This document shows, piece by piece, positions 50,392 to 59,587 of a DNA stretch of 64,000 nucleotides (within the stretch, counting starts at the first letter, position 1; every line of letters begins with the position of its first letter). This stretch comes from Paenibacillus lycopersici (lineage in GTDB: Bacteria; Bacillota; Bacilli; Paenibacillales; Paenibacillaceae). The notes beneath the pieces are model-generated. The model searched no databases, was not told the DNA's origin, and was given only the letters and a program-made list of their open reading frames with translations. Made by a program: the position numbers and the translations under genes. The DNA lies in contig NZ_CP048209.1 of NCBI RefSeq assembly GCF_010119935.1, forward strand, positions 1,545,501 through 1,609,500, given 5' to 3'.

Positions 50392-50539
50392 GGCGATCCT
50401 TCTTATTGTAACCTAATCCGCCGCCGGAGAAGACCCTCCCGCCGCCGGGATCATGAATCCCCCCATTGACGGCTGCCCATGCTTCAACTAGGATAGTGGC
50501 ATACAAGACAGGATTTTACACGCGAAGGAGAACGCTCAT

Positions 50540-51211
50540 ATGCATAACAAAGCGCAGCGATTGCAGCAAGCGAAATCGCCGCAGGCGGCGTCGATACCGG
50601 AACTGGCCGACCGGCTGCCGCCGGGACAAATCTGGACGGAACGGTTCCCGATCCTGCACGAGGGCGAAGTGCCAAGATACGACATGGCGGAGTGGAACCT
50701 GCGCCTGTTCGGGGAAATCGAGCAGGAGCTCTCGCTATCGTTCGAGGACCTGATGGCGATGCCGCAGACCGAGATCACATGCGACATTCACTGCGTCACG
50801 CGCTGGTCCAAGGCGGACACGGTCTGGAAGGGCGTCCTGCTGCGGGATCTGTTCGCGCAGCTCAAGATCAAGCCCGAGGCGCGTTACGTGATGGTGCATG
50901 CCGACCAGGATTATGAAACGAACGTGCCGCTTGCGGATCTGCTCGGCGAGCAGGTCATGGTCGCCCACGCTTACGACGGCCAGCCGCTTTCGCCGAAGCA
51001 CGGCGGTCCGCTCCGGCTCGTCGTGCCGCATCTGTATTTCTGGAAAAGCGCCAAATGGGTGCGCGGGTTCGAATTCATGGCATCCGATCGCCAGGGGTTC
51101 TGGGAGCGCAACGGTTTCCACAACGTGGCGGAGCCGTTCCAGGAACAGCGGTTCTCCGAACCGGAATCGGAAATGCCGGAAGACGAGTGGAAGAACTTCG
51201 ACTTCGATTGA
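50540..51211 (+). CDS. sulfite oxidase-like molybdopterin oxidoreductase (YuiH-like)
   Basis: The 223-residue protein consists essentially of one oxidoreductase molybdopterin-binding domain. EVPRYDMAEWNLRLFGEIEQ comes first. ITCDIHCVTRWSKADTVWKG has the Cys expected to ligate molybdenum. SPKHGGPLRLVVPHLYFWKS is typical of the family. No signal peptide is present, so it stays in the cytoplasm. AAGGAG precedes the ATG. The electron partner and substrate are not evident. Confidence 0.9.
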   Translation: MHNKAQRLQQAKSPQAASIPELADRLPPGQIWTERFPILHEGEVPRYDMAEWNLRLFGEIEQELSLSFEDLMAMPQTEITCDIHCVTRWSKADTVWKGVLLRDLFAQLKIKPEARYVMVHADQDYETNVPLADLLGEQVMVAHAYDGQPLSPKHGGPLRLVVPHLYFWKSAKWVRGFEFMASDRQGFWERNGFHNVAEPFQEQRFSEPESEMPEDEWKNFDFD

Positions 51212-51345
51212 TTAAGGTCAGAGCATAAGGGCTGCGGGATTCGCCCGCGACGAGGAACAAGCGAGCCGCTCGCAGCCATCTGAACGACATAGCCGACAAA
51301 GCCGCCGATATCCTGATGGATTCGGCGGCTTTATTATGGTTGGCC

Positions 51346-52515
51346 TTACGGTTGGCCTTGCGGCTGATCCCGTCCATGTCCGTCCGAAGGAGATGCTTGG
51401 GCCGTCCGCGGGCGCGATCGGCCGCCGATCAGCAGAATCGCCAGCAGCAGCACGGGCAGGCCGGCGCAGAACGTCAAGTCGAACCAGGGATACGCCGTCG
51501 TGAGGATCGCGTTGTAGACCGTAATGTTCGGCGTCCCGGCGCTCGTCCAGACGAGCAGCATCATGCCGAGAGGAATGGTCAGCATCCGGTTTTCCCGCAA
51601 TCCCAGCAGGCACCCGATGCCTTCCGTCATCGAGAAAAACAGCAGCAATGTCTTGTAGAAGACCGTAATGATCCATAGAAACGCGAAGATGGCTTCCAGC
51701 CGCTCCAGAAAATGACCGATTTGAATTTTCTGCGCAAGCACGAAGGTGGAGTAATATTTGGTCACCATCAGGCTCGGCCCCAAGACCAGCACGCAGAAGA
51801 GCACGGTCACGACGAGCACCGCGCCGCCGAACGCAAGACCCGACAGAATCGGCTTCGTCAGCTTGGCGCCGTCCTTCGCGCTCACGTGCGGAACGAGCGA
51901 CAGCAGAATGACCATCTCCGTGAACACGAACGTGAACGCGATGAAGCCGCCGTGCATGATCGGAACCGGGCCGGCCGTCACATACGGCTTCAAATTCGCG
52001 ACGTTCACCTGGGGAAGCAGCAGGATCACGAGGACCGCGCACAGACCCACCATGAACGGATACAGCAGTTCTCCCATGCGGGCGAATGCCTCGACTCCGT
52101 AGCGGCACGCGATTATCACGACGGCCAGGAACAGCAGCATGATCGCGTTGACCGGCGTTTCCGGCATCAGCTGCGTGGTCATGAATTGGCTCATTTCGCT
52201 GAGCAGCGACAGGCTGCACATGAAGTACTCGAACAGCAAGAGCAGCACGACGATACTGCCGAGCCATCTGCCTCCCGCCTGGCTTACGGCGTCGAATATG
52301 CTTCGCCGGCCCATCCGGTTGGCGATCGCGGCGAAGATTCCGCCGATTGCCATGCCGAATACGATGCTTAGCAGCATGGAGAGCCATGCATCCTGTTTGG
52401 CCTTGTCAGCCAGTATCACCGGCAATACGAGAATGGAATCGCCGATGGTCCCGAGCATGATCAGTATGGTGAATTGGCGAACGGATATGGTGAAATTGCC
52501 GTACCGATCATTCAT
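51346..52515 (-). CDS. spore germinant receptor B subunit (GerAB family), operon 1
   Basis: This 389-residue APC-superfamily protein has about ten helices. It starts MNDRYGNFTISVRQFTILIM and contains VLPVILADKAKQDAWLSMLL, the usual early GerAB motif. It sits in the inner membrane of the spore and is thought to recognise germinants. The last 30 residues are a polar Arg/Gly/Pro-rich tail. It is the last gene of the minus-strand order A-C-D-B. Confidence 0.92.
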   Translation of the reverse strand: MNDRYGNFTISVRQFTILIMLGTIGDSILVLPVILADKAKQDAWLSMLLSIVFGMAIGGIFAAIANRMGRRSIFDAVSQAGGRWLGSIVVLLLLFEYFMCSLSLLSEMSQFMTTQLMPETPVNAIMLLFLAVVIIACRYGVEAFARMGELLYPFMVGLCAVLVILLLPQVNVANLKPYVTAGPVPIMHGGFIAFTFVFTEMVILLSLVPHVSAKDGAKLTKPILSGLAFGGAVLVVTVLFCVLVLGPSLMVTKYYSTFVLAQKIQIGHFLERLEAIFAFLWIITVFYKTLLLFFSMTEGIGCLLGLRENRMLTIPLGMMLLVWTSAGTPNITVYNAILTTAYPWFDLTFCAGLPVLLLAILLIGGRSRPRTAQASPSDGHGRDQPQGQP

Positions 52516-52574
52516 TTCTCGGTCTTGTCTCCTTCCGCCGGTCGTTGGCCGCCTTCATTACCGGCCTCGCTCGT

Positions 52575-52775
52575 TTAACTATACATCCGCTTGATCAGCA
52601 TGAACGGATTCGGGAGCTTGACATGCAGCGCCATCGCGGCATACATGGCCGTTCCCACGATCAGGAACACGATGAACACGGCGATTTCGCGCTTATGCTT
52701 TCTTGCCCGCAGAGCGGGCAGTTCCAGCAGCAGGGCAGCTCCTGCCAGCGCCAACACGGCTGCGATCGATGCCAT
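52575..52775 (-). CDS. small membrane protein, candidate germinant receptor D subunit
   Basis: The 66-residue protein has two hydrophobic segments (MASIAAVLALAGAALLLELP and EIAVFIVFLIVGTAMYAAMA) separated by RARKHKR. Genes for short two-helix proteins occur in several ger operons and have been called D subunits that modulate germination. Here it lies between the C and B genes on the same strand. It starts 5 bp after the C-subunit stop. Confidence 0.75.
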   Translation of the reverse strand: MASIAAVLALAGAALLLELPALRARKHKREIAVFIVFLIVGTAMYAAMALHVKLPNPFMLIKRMYS

Positions 52776-52780
52776 GACCG

Positions 52781-54007
52781 TTAACCGCCTTTCCCGATCG
52801 TCGGCTTCAACGTCGTATTGCCCGTCGTGCCCGTTTTCCGGATATTTAGCTTGATGTCGTACCGGACGTCAAGTTCCGGGAAGTAGACATCGTTCCATTT
52901 GTCCTTGATTTTCTTCCATGCCTGGGGATGTTCCTTGCCCAGCTGGCTGCCGAATCCGAGAATGTCGGTTTTGAACTGCTGGGCTTTCTTGACCGCGGCT
53001 TCCTCATTGCTGCGCAATTGGCGCTCCGCGCGCTTCTCCAGCCGTTCGATCGTCGCGGGATCCGTCAGATCCACGTTCGTGCAGGGGCGATCGACGATAT
53101 TGGCCTCCACGTTCGAATGAATGGCCGCCGTCGGCTTGCCGCCCTTCATGTCTACGGATAGATGGGTGTGCGCGGAGGTCACTTCGATTCCCATATAATT
53201 CTTCTTCTCGTCGCAGGCCAATTCGATCGAGCTGCTTTCCAGCCTGTTGGTAATGTCGGTATACCCTTTGCTTTCCTTCTCGTTCAGCCAGCCGACCAGC
53301 CGGTCGTCCTTGAACGCTGCAATGCCCGTATAACGAAACCGGCTCGGAGGCAGATACGCTTCCACGTTCCTCCTGGATCTCCCCATCCTCGGAGTGCCGA
53401 TCAGCTCGATGCCGGTCAGCGCCAGTTCGTCCCCGTCGGCGGAGAGCTTGGCCAATGCCTCGTCGAGCGTGACCGGAGCGGACGGCGCCCATGTCTTGCC
53501 CGACGTTTGCAGCGAGAGGTACATGTTGTTCGAAGGCAGCTTCTCGAGCGGCGTATACAATTCCATCATGGTTTGCGCGGACGTGTTCTTCGCGACGATC
53601 AAGTTGAAATCCAGACGAAGCTCGTTATCGCGCAGCATGTTGTCGATGATGTCGTTCACGCCTCGCCTGGCCAGCTCTTCGCTGAAGATATACAGCTGCA
53701 GATGGCCCATATAGACCTTGCGCGGCGCTTCCGCGGTCATGGAGCGGGCCGCTTCGAACACGGTCTTGCCCCTGCCCTGATACAGCGTAACGGGCGGGCG
53801 CTGGCCGCCCTTCTGCTGAGACGATATTTCGCCCGGGTTCACGACCTGGAACGAAACGAGATATTCGCCGTCCGACCAATCGATGCCGACGCCGATCACG
53901 ATCAGCAGCTCGTTCAGCTCGCGCCTGCTCCAGCAGCCCGTCATCAACAGCAAGCAGAGCATGGCGGCCGCCATGCGCCGCAATCCGGTCCATCCGTTCA
54001 CGGTCAC
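52781..54007 (-). CDS. spore germinant receptor C subunit (GerAC lipoprotein), operon 1
   Basis: The 408-residue lipoprotein has MAAAMLCLLLMTGCWSRREL with lipobox LMTGC. The Ger(x)C domain includes LLIVIGVGIDWSDGEYLVSF, GKTVFEAARSMTAEAPRKVY and MGHLQLYIFSEELARRGV. GTG 54007 was chosen because it overlaps the A-subunit TGA (GTGA) and follows AGGAGG (54013-54018). A GTG two codons later is also possible. The longer upstream frame is inside the A gene. Confidence 0.9.
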   Translation of the reverse strand: MTVNGWTGLRRMAAAMLCLLLMTGCWSRRELNELLIVIGVGIDWSDGEYLVSFQVVNPGEISSQQKGGQRPPVTLYQGRGKTVFEAARSMTAEAPRKVYMGHLQLYIFSEELARRGVNDIIDNMLRDNELRLDFNLIVAKNTSAQTMMELYTPLEKLPSNNMYLSLQTSGKTWAPSAPVTLDEALAKLSADGDELALTGIELIGTPRMGRSRRNVEAYLPPSRFRYTGIAAFKDDRLVGWLNEKESKGYTDITNRLESSSIELACDEKKNYMGIEVTSAHTHLSVDMKGGKPTAAIHSNVEANIVDRPCTNVDLTDPATIERLEKRAERQLRSNEEAAVKKAQQFKTDILGFGSQLGKEHPQAWKKIKDKWNDVYFPELDVRYDIKLNIRKTGTTGNTTLKPTIGKGG

Positions 54008-55566
54008 CACCGCCTCCTGTATCGGCCGCTGCCGTCGCCCGCGGAGGTGGCCGGTCGTTTGAAGGACAGCCAGCGGGGCAGGCGCACCAGCGTGTCCTCC
54101 AATCCCGCGTCGCGGAACGGCGCCAGCGGCGACATGAACGCCTCGCCGAAGGAACGAAGCGCGCACAAGTGAAGCAGCAGCACGAACAGCCCCATGCAGA
54201 TGCCGAACAAGCCGAAGCTGGCCGCGATGGCCATGAATGCGAACCGAAGGATCCGGATCGGGATGGACATGCTGTAAGCCGGAAGCGTGAAGGTGGAAAT
54301 CGCCGTGACCGAGACGACGATGACCATCGCCGCGGACACGATGCCCGCCTGCACCGCGGCCTGGCCGATGACGAGCGTGCCGACGACCGACACGGCTTGC
54401 CCGATTGCGCGCGGCATGCGCACGCCCGCTTCGCGTAGAATTTCGAACGTCACCTCCATGACGAGCGCTTCCACGAACGCGGGGAACGGTACGCCTTCCC
54501 GCTGCGCCGCCAAGCTGATCAGCAGGGAGGCCGGAAGCATATCGCGGTGGAAGGTCGTAATGGCGATATAGAAGGATGGAAACAGCAGCGAAATAAACAA
54601 GCTCATGAAACGAAGGAGGCGCAGCAGGCTCGCGTAGTGATAACGCTGGTAATAATCCTCCGCCGATTGGAAGAACGCCATGAACTGGGTCGGCGCGATC
54701 AGCACGTTCGGGGTGCCGTCGGCCATGATCGCGATCTTGCCTTCCAGCAGCTGCGCCGCGACATTGTCCGGCAGCTCCGTATTGTAGATCGTCGGGAACA
54801 GCGAGTAGCGGGCATCCTCGATCAATTCTTCGATATAGCCGCTGTCGAGTACGCCGTCGATGTCAATCGCGCCGAGCCTGGAACGCGCCTGTTCGACGAC
54901 GGACGGCTTCGCCAGACCTTCGATGAACAGGAGAACGACGTGGGTTTGGGTGGAGCGTCCGATAATCGTCTTCTCCAGCCGCAGCCGCGGATCTTTGATT
55001 TTGCGCCTGACGAGCGACGTATTGGTCCGCAGCGTCTCGGTGAAGCTCTCCCTCGGTCCGCGGATGGACGTCTGGTTCGTCGATTCCGTGACGTCCCGCC
55101 CTTTCCAATGGCAGATATCGACGCAGAACGCCCGGGCCTCGCCGTCCAACAGGACGACGGCTTCGCCGGACAACAAATAGCCGTACAACGCCGCCATATC
55201 CGATGCTTCCGACACCGGGCCGACGCCGTACAGCAGTTCTCTGGCTTCCGACGCGATTCGCGCGCCTTCGTCGCCTGCCGCTTCCGCAGTCTCCTTGAAG
55301 GAACGCCAGAGGAGGTCGGACAGATAGTCATTCACGGCGTCCGCATCCGTAAGACCTTCGATATAGATAACTGCGGCTTCGGGCCGCTCCGCTTCGTCGG
55401 TCCGAAGCTCGCGGATCGCCAAATCGTCGCTGGCGCCCAGGTCCTTACGAATGCGCGTTATCGTTTGCGTAACGTCGCCATCGACAGGGATGCCGGCATA
55501 TTCCTCCAGGCGGCGGGCTTGTCCGCCCGGCTCCGGTGATGTTGTTCGCGTGAATCTTCGCTGCAT
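54004..55566 (-). CDS. spore germinant receptor A subunit (GerAA family), operon 1
   Basis: This 520-residue protein has the GerA layout. A large cytoplasmic N-terminal region includes WKGRDVTESTNQTSIRGPRE and SFTETLRTNTSLVRRKIKDP. A membrane domain follows with ISLLFPSFYIAITTFHRDML, PFPAFVEALVMEVTFEILRE and RMPRAIGQAVSVVGTLVIGQ. Recent work on the family treats it as the oligomeric channel of the receptor. It is the first gene of the operon. A sigma-G-like promoter lies upstream at 55607. Confidence 0.95.
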   Translation of the reverse strand: MQRRFTRTTSPEPGGQARRLEEYAGIPVDGDVTQTITRIRKDLGASDDLAIRELRTDEAERPEAAVIYIEGLTDADAVNDYLSDLLWRSFKETAEAAGDEGARIASEARELLYGVGPVSEASDMAALYGYLLSGEAVVLLDGEARAFCVDICHWKGRDVTESTNQTSIRGPRESFTETLRTNTSLVRRKIKDPRLRLEKTIIGRSTQTHVVLLFIEGLAKPSVVEQARSRLGAIDIDGVLDSGYIEELIEDARYSLFPTIYNTELPDNVAAQLLEGKIAIMADGTPNVLIAPTQFMAFFQSAEDYYQRYHYASLLRLLRFMSLFISLLFPSFYIAITTFHRDMLPASLLISLAAQREGVPFPAFVEALVMEVTFEILREAGVRMPRAIGQAVSVVGTLVIGQAAVQAGIVSAAMVIVVSVTAISTFTLPAYSMSIPIRILRFAFMAIAASFGLFGICMGLFVLLLHLCALRSFGEAFMSPLAPFRDAGLEDTLVRLPRWLSFKRPATSAGDGSGRYRRRW

Positions 55567-55606
55567 GGTCGGTCGCTGCCTTCTCCGTATCGTTGGAATG
55601 CCTTCC

Positions 55607-55636
55607 TATTATGACCATTGGGGAATGGGGATAAAC
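55607..55636 (-). promoter_or_regulatory. candidate forespore (sigma-G type) promoter of ger operon 1
   Basis: On the minus strand CATAATA (55607-55613) fits the sigma-G -10 CATNMTA. A weaker GTTTAT (55631-55636) lies 17 bp upstream as -35. ger operons are normally expressed in the forespore. The -35 is poor, so this is tentative. Confidence 0.35.
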
Positions 55637-55697
55637 GCCGCGAAACGGACAGTCCGCATCGCGAAATCGGCCGATCGGGGCAAATGTAATACACGTT

Positions 55698-55731
55698 AGA
55701 CCTGCGGCCCGTTGCCGCAGGTCTCTTTTTT
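55698..55731 (+). terminator. plus-strand terminator between the two ger operons
   Basis: AGACCTGCGG (55698-55707) and CCGCAGGTCT (55715-55724) form a perfect 10-bp stem, followed by CTTTTTT. The U-run is on the plus strand although both flanking operons run on the minus strand. It could end an unrecognised plus-strand transcript. Read on the minus strand the stem lacks a U-run. Confidence 0.7.
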
Positions 55732-55833
55732 GGCTAACCGGCAACCGGCGGGCGGTGCGGCCGCAGCAGACGCTATGCCAAGGATTCCTGTCCATCGGAC
55801 AACCGTTCGGCATTGCTGCCTCGGACTTCCTGC

Positions 55834-56958
55834 TTACTTCCCGGCAGGCGGCTCCCGCAGCTCGAACATATTCGTAGCCAACAGACTGACCTTGATATGC
55901 AGCTCGAGCCCGGGGATGTCGTCATCGACGGCCAGGCCTTTGCGATACCAGACCTCGTTCAAGGAGTAGAGGTCGACGCCTCGCTTCTTCCCGGCCTCAT
56001 ACGTCTTCATGATTTCGTCCTCGAGGTTCTTCTTGACGATCGCGTTGATCTGGTCCAGCTTGAACGGCTGCCGCTGCGCGCGAAGGAAGGCGTCCATGCT
56101 GATGTACAGCTTGACGATTCGTTGGCCGTCCTTGTACGCCGGCGTTATCTTGACCTTGTTGTCCTTGACGGAGACGCCCCCGGCGATCTTCCCCCGTTCG
56201 TTCTTGAGGGGGAGCAGGCCGCGCAGCGTATGCTCGTTCAGCCATTTTCTGCCGCTTACTTCTTCGCGGGTGAACAATGCTTGGCGCTTGCCCTGCTTCA
56301 AGGCGACAAGGCCGTTCACGATCGGCAGCGTCATCGGCTTCCCGTCTTTGTCCCAGTTCTCGGTGAGCTTGATATGGTCGACCAGCGCCGTCTCGTACGG
56401 TTCGCGCGATGACCGGATGAAGCTCTGATAGTTTATCGGCTTGAAGGAGGACTGCATCTGTTTGTACAAGAGGTTCGGCTGGAAGTACATCGTGTTCACG
56501 GAAGAGGTGCCGGTAATCGGCTTCGTGTTGAACAATTCGGCGAGATCCTCGTCCGTCGCGAATACCCAGGGCGTATAGCGCTGGTCGCGCGTTCGCATCA
56601 TTTCGTCATCGATTTCCAAGATGCCCTGCTCCAGCAAGCGGTCGGTGAAAATAAACACCTTGTTCTGCGTCCAGTCGGCACGCATTTGGCTTTCCTTCTG
56701 CAGATCGTACATCGCCATCCCGATGCTCTCGCCTTTGCCTTTGGCAACGACGATCGGGTTCGGCACCGGTACGCCCCCCTCTTGCTTCGCCATGGAGGCA
56801 AGCTCGTTGATCTGCGCGTACAGGTGATACTTGCCATCGACGTAATCGATGCCGATCATGTTGACGAAGTTGAAATATTGGACGTTCTTGACGTCCCAGC
56901 ATCCGCAGGAGAACAGCATCAGACAGCCGACGATGACCGCTTTCCAGGCGATCTTCAT
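55834..56958 (-). CDS. spore germinant receptor C subunit (GerAC lipoprotein), operon 2
   Basis: The 374-residue lipoprotein starts MKIAWKAVIVGCLMLFSCGC, with Cys20 followed by WDVKNVQYF as in GerAC proteins. FVNMIGIDYVDGKYHLYAQI, GKGESIGMAMYDLQKESQMR and KVFIFTDRLLEQGILEIDDE continue the Ger(x)C pattern. Its ATG overlaps the A-subunit stop by 4 bp. It is the last gene of operon 2, which has the order B-A-C. Confidence 0.92.
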   Translation of the reverse strand: MKIAWKAVIVGCLMLFSCGCWDVKNVQYFNFVNMIGIDYVDGKYHLYAQINELASMAKQEGGVPVPNPIVVAKGKGESIGMAMYDLQKESQMRADWTQNKVFIFTDRLLEQGILEIDDEMMRTRDQRYTPWVFATDEDLAELFNTKPITGTSSVNTMYFQPNLLYKQMQSSFKPINYQSFIRSSREPYETALVDHIKLTENWDKDGKPMTLPIVNGLVALKQGKRQALFTREEVSGRKWLNEHTLRGLLPLKNERGKIAGGVSVKDNKVKITPAYKDGQRIVKLYISMDAFLRAQRQPFKLDQINAIVKKNLEDEIMKTYEAGKKRGVDLYSLNEVWYRKGLAVDDDIPGLELHIKVSLLATNMFELREPPAGK

Positions 56959-58340
56959 TGCTTATCGCCCCGCATCTTCGTATCGTCCTGCAAATGGAGA
57001 TGCTGCGGCCGCTTGCGCTGCCGGTTCGCCGGCCGCTTCAGCAGCGCTCCCGTGATATCCGACCAAGTCGGCGGCGACAGCGGAGCGAGATACGGTACGC
57101 CGAACGACTTGAGATCCGATAAATAGGCGACGAGGAGGAAGATGGACATGAAGAAGCCGAACATCCCCAGAACCGCGCAAATCACCATGACGGCGATGCG
57201 GACGATGGACACGACGCCGCTGAGCGTAGGATTCACGAGCGTATAGCCGGAGATCACGGTAGTCGCCGCCACGACCGTAACGGTCGGGGACGTAATGCCG
57301 GCCCGAATGGCGGCATCCCCGATGATAATGCCGCCGACGACGGTAACCGTCGGCCCGACCGATTTGGGCAGCCGCAGCCCGGCTTCCTTGAACAGCTCGA
57401 ACAGGATAAGCACGGCGATCGCTTCGAACGGCAGCGATACCGGAAGCCCGATACGGTTCGTCGCAATGGTTGCCAGCAGCGGCAGCGGCACCTGTTCGAA
57501 ATTGAAGCCGAGCAGCGCGATGTAGAATCCGGGCAGGAACAGCGCCAGGTGCAGCCCGAACAAGCGCAATAGCCGTTGGAAAGAGCTGATGACCGAACGG
57601 TAATACCCGTCTTCCGGCGATTTCATGAGCGACGTGAACGTAACGGGGGCAATGATGGCGAGCGGAGAGCCGTCCAGCAGAATGACGAAGCGGCCGCTGA
57701 TCAGATACTCCGCGGCAAAATCGGGCCGTCCGGTATTGTCGATCAGCGGGACGACCGCCAGCGACCGATCCGAGATGGCCTCTTCCAGCTGGGAGCTCGA
57801 AATGAGCGCATCGATCTGGATTTTCCGCAATCTGGCCCGCGCCTCGTCGACGGCGCCCTTATTCGCGATGTCCTGAATGTAGAGCAGACTGATCGCCGTC
57901 TGGCTGCGGACCCCGATCGTGAACGATTCCACCTTCAGCGTCGGCGAACCCAGCCGTTTGCGGATCAGCGCAACATTGGTTTGGAGGCTCTCGGTAAATC
58001 CGTCGCGCGCGCCCTTCGAGGACGTCTCCATGACGGACTCCTCCGGGTCGCGCTGCGGCGGATCGGAGACGTACTGCACGAAGCAGCAAGCCGATCCCCG
58101 ATCGAAGAGAAGCAGGTTGCCGCCGAACACGCATGCGGCGAGGTCATCCTTCCACTGCGCCGACAGGGGAACGGGATGCTGCCGCCACAAGTCCGCGCCA
58201 TAGGTGCTCAGCTCATTGATTTGCTCCCGATTGGACATGCCCAGGCAATAGACGAACAGAAAACCGCCGTTGGTTTCGAAAATCACGTCGGCGCAGTTGT
58301 CGAACAACATCCGCAGGTCGTTCTCGCTCAGCTTAGCCAT
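56955..58340 (-). CDS. spore germinant receptor A subunit (GerAA family), operon 2
   Basis: This 461-residue GerA protein includes PEESVMETSSKGARDGFTES, LQTNVALIRKRLGSPTLKVE and YISGRFVILLDGSPLAIIAP. The membrane domain then has LALFLPGFYIALLGFNFEQV, PFEAIAVLILFELFKEAGLR, LPKSVGPTVTVVGGIIIGDA and FGVPYLAPLSP. It is clearly diverged from the operon 1 A subunit and about 60 residues shorter. Its start overlaps the B-subunit stop by 8 bp. Confidence 0.95.
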   Translation of the reverse strand: MAKLSENDLRMLFDNCADVIFETNGGFLFVYCLGMSNREQINELSTYGADLWRQHPVPLSAQWKDDLAACVFGGNLLLFDRGSACCFVQYVSDPPQRDPEESVMETSSKGARDGFTESLQTNVALIRKRLGSPTLKVESFTIGVRSQTAISLLYIQDIANKGAVDEARARLRKIQIDALISSSQLEEAISDRSLAVVPLIDNTGRPDFAAEYLISGRFVILLDGSPLAIIAPVTFTSLMKSPEDGYYRSVISSFQRLLRLFGLHLALFLPGFYIALLGFNFEQVPLPLLATIATNRIGLPVSLPFEAIAVLILFELFKEAGLRLPKSVGPTVTVVGGIIIGDAAIRAGITSPTVTVVAATTVISGYTLVNPTLSGVVSIVRIAVMVICAVLGMFGFFMSIFLLVAYLSDLKSFGVPYLAPLSPPTWSDITGALLKRPANRQRKRPQHLHLQDDTKMRGDKQ

Positions 58341-59412
58341 TTCGCTTCACCGCCTTCTTGTTTCTTCCCGCCCAGATGCAAATCAAGAGCACGACGCAGA
58401 AGCAGCCGCACAGCAGCGTCGAAGCGGTATAGTACGACTTCACATGCTCGTGGAACCGGACATCCGACAGCTTCAGCTGATTGAACCCGAACAGAAACAG
58501 GGAAATCAGAATGAACAATAGCTCGGGACGCTTCCATTTCTTCACCCAGAGCGTGTGAATGATATAGATCGCCAGCGAAATGCGTATAAAAGCGCTTGCC
58601 AGCCATTGATAAATGGACAAGAAGTCGGTCTGGCTCAGCATGCTTCCGATCGATGCCATCCGCCACTGTTCGTAGGCCGGATAGCGCATCAGCTCGGCTT
58701 CGAACGGCCCGAACATGGCGATAATGCCGGCGAGCGGCCCGAACGTGAGCTCGATCAGCATGAGCACGACCAGCGACATGTTCGTCGGCGTCAGCTTCCC
58801 CTTGACATCGTCCTTCAGGAAGAACACCAGGAGGATTTCCGTAATGCCCGAGGTCGTGTACCAAGCGCCGCGCGTGATCGACTCCGCGGAATTTTTGAAT
58901 ACGGGGAATAAGTAGGCATAGTCCTTGAATTGAAAATTGACGGACATGACATAGAAGCCGCACAGCACGATCCAGGGCAGCAGTATGCCGTTGGTGATCG
59001 CAATGGCCGCCAGTCCCTTCCTTGCCGTGTAATAGCAGATGCCGAGCAGACACATGCCCACGACCCAGGTCGGCGTATACGTTAAATAAGTCGTATTCGA
59101 CCACACGATCGTATCCCGTATGCTGATGCTCGCCTGGGCCGAGAAGTATACCGTGAACAGCAGCGTGAACGGCAGCCAGAGCCAATTCGTTTTCTTGTTC
59201 ACCCAAGTGGAGAGCGAGGAAGGGATATGCTTATAAATAAAGACGAAGAGCAGGCCGAGCAGCAGCGAAGGGACGACGGCGGCCAACGCCGAAATCCATG
59301 CGTCGCGCTTCGCGGCATCGAGCAGGATGGGGATGAGAATGACGTGATTCGAAATGCCGATAAACGTAATCAACAGCATGGACAGCTGGAAAGGGGTGAT
59401 TTTGTCGTTCAA
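58333..59412 (-). CDS. spore germinant receptor B subunit (GerAB family), operon 2
   Basis: This 359-residue protein has about ten helices and starts with TTG, reading NDKITPFQLSMLLITFIGIS. ILLDAAKRDAWISALAAVVP is the conserved early loop. GGGAGGAG lies 8 bp before the TTG. It is the first gene of its operon, unlike operon 1 where the A gene leads. It differs enough from the operon 1 B subunit to suggest another germinant. Confidence 0.92.
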   Translation of the reverse strand: MNDKITPFQLSMLLITFIGISNHVILIPILLDAAKRDAWISALAAVVPSLLLGLLFVFIYKHIPSSLSTWVNKKTNWLWLPFTLLFTVYFSAQASISIRDTIVWSNTTYLTYTPTWVVGMCLLGICYYTARKGLAAIAITNGILLPWIVLCGFYVMSVNFQFKDYAYLFPVFKNSAESITRGAWYTTSGITEILLVFFLKDDVKGKLTPTNMSLVVLMLIELTFGPLAGIIAMFGPFEAELMRYPAYEQWRMASIGSMLSQTDFLSIYQWLASAFIRISLAIYIIHTLWVKKWKRPELLFILISLFLFGFNQLKLSDVRFHEHVKSYYTASTLLCGCFCVVLLICIWAGRNKKAVKRNG

Positions 59413-59445
59413 ACCGGTTGCTCCTCCCGACGGTCGAGGTGCGGT

Positions 59446-59475
59446 TAGGCTTTCCAGTTGCGAGAAATTTATGCA
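59446..59475 (-). promoter_or_regulatory. candidate sigma-G type promoter of ger operon 2
   Basis: On the minus strand TGCATAA (59469-59475) contains GCATA, a perfect sigma-G -35 core. AAGCCTA (59446-59452) is a partial -10, 16 bp away. Tentative because the -10 is weak. Confidence 0.35.
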
Positions 59476-59587
59476 TAATTGCAGTCATGAGCATCCGTTA
59501 TTCACCGCAGCTGCCAAGGAGCCGGGAGCGATAGGCTCGGAGGATAGCCCGATTACGGAGCCTGATTACGGAATTGGAGGAATGGGA

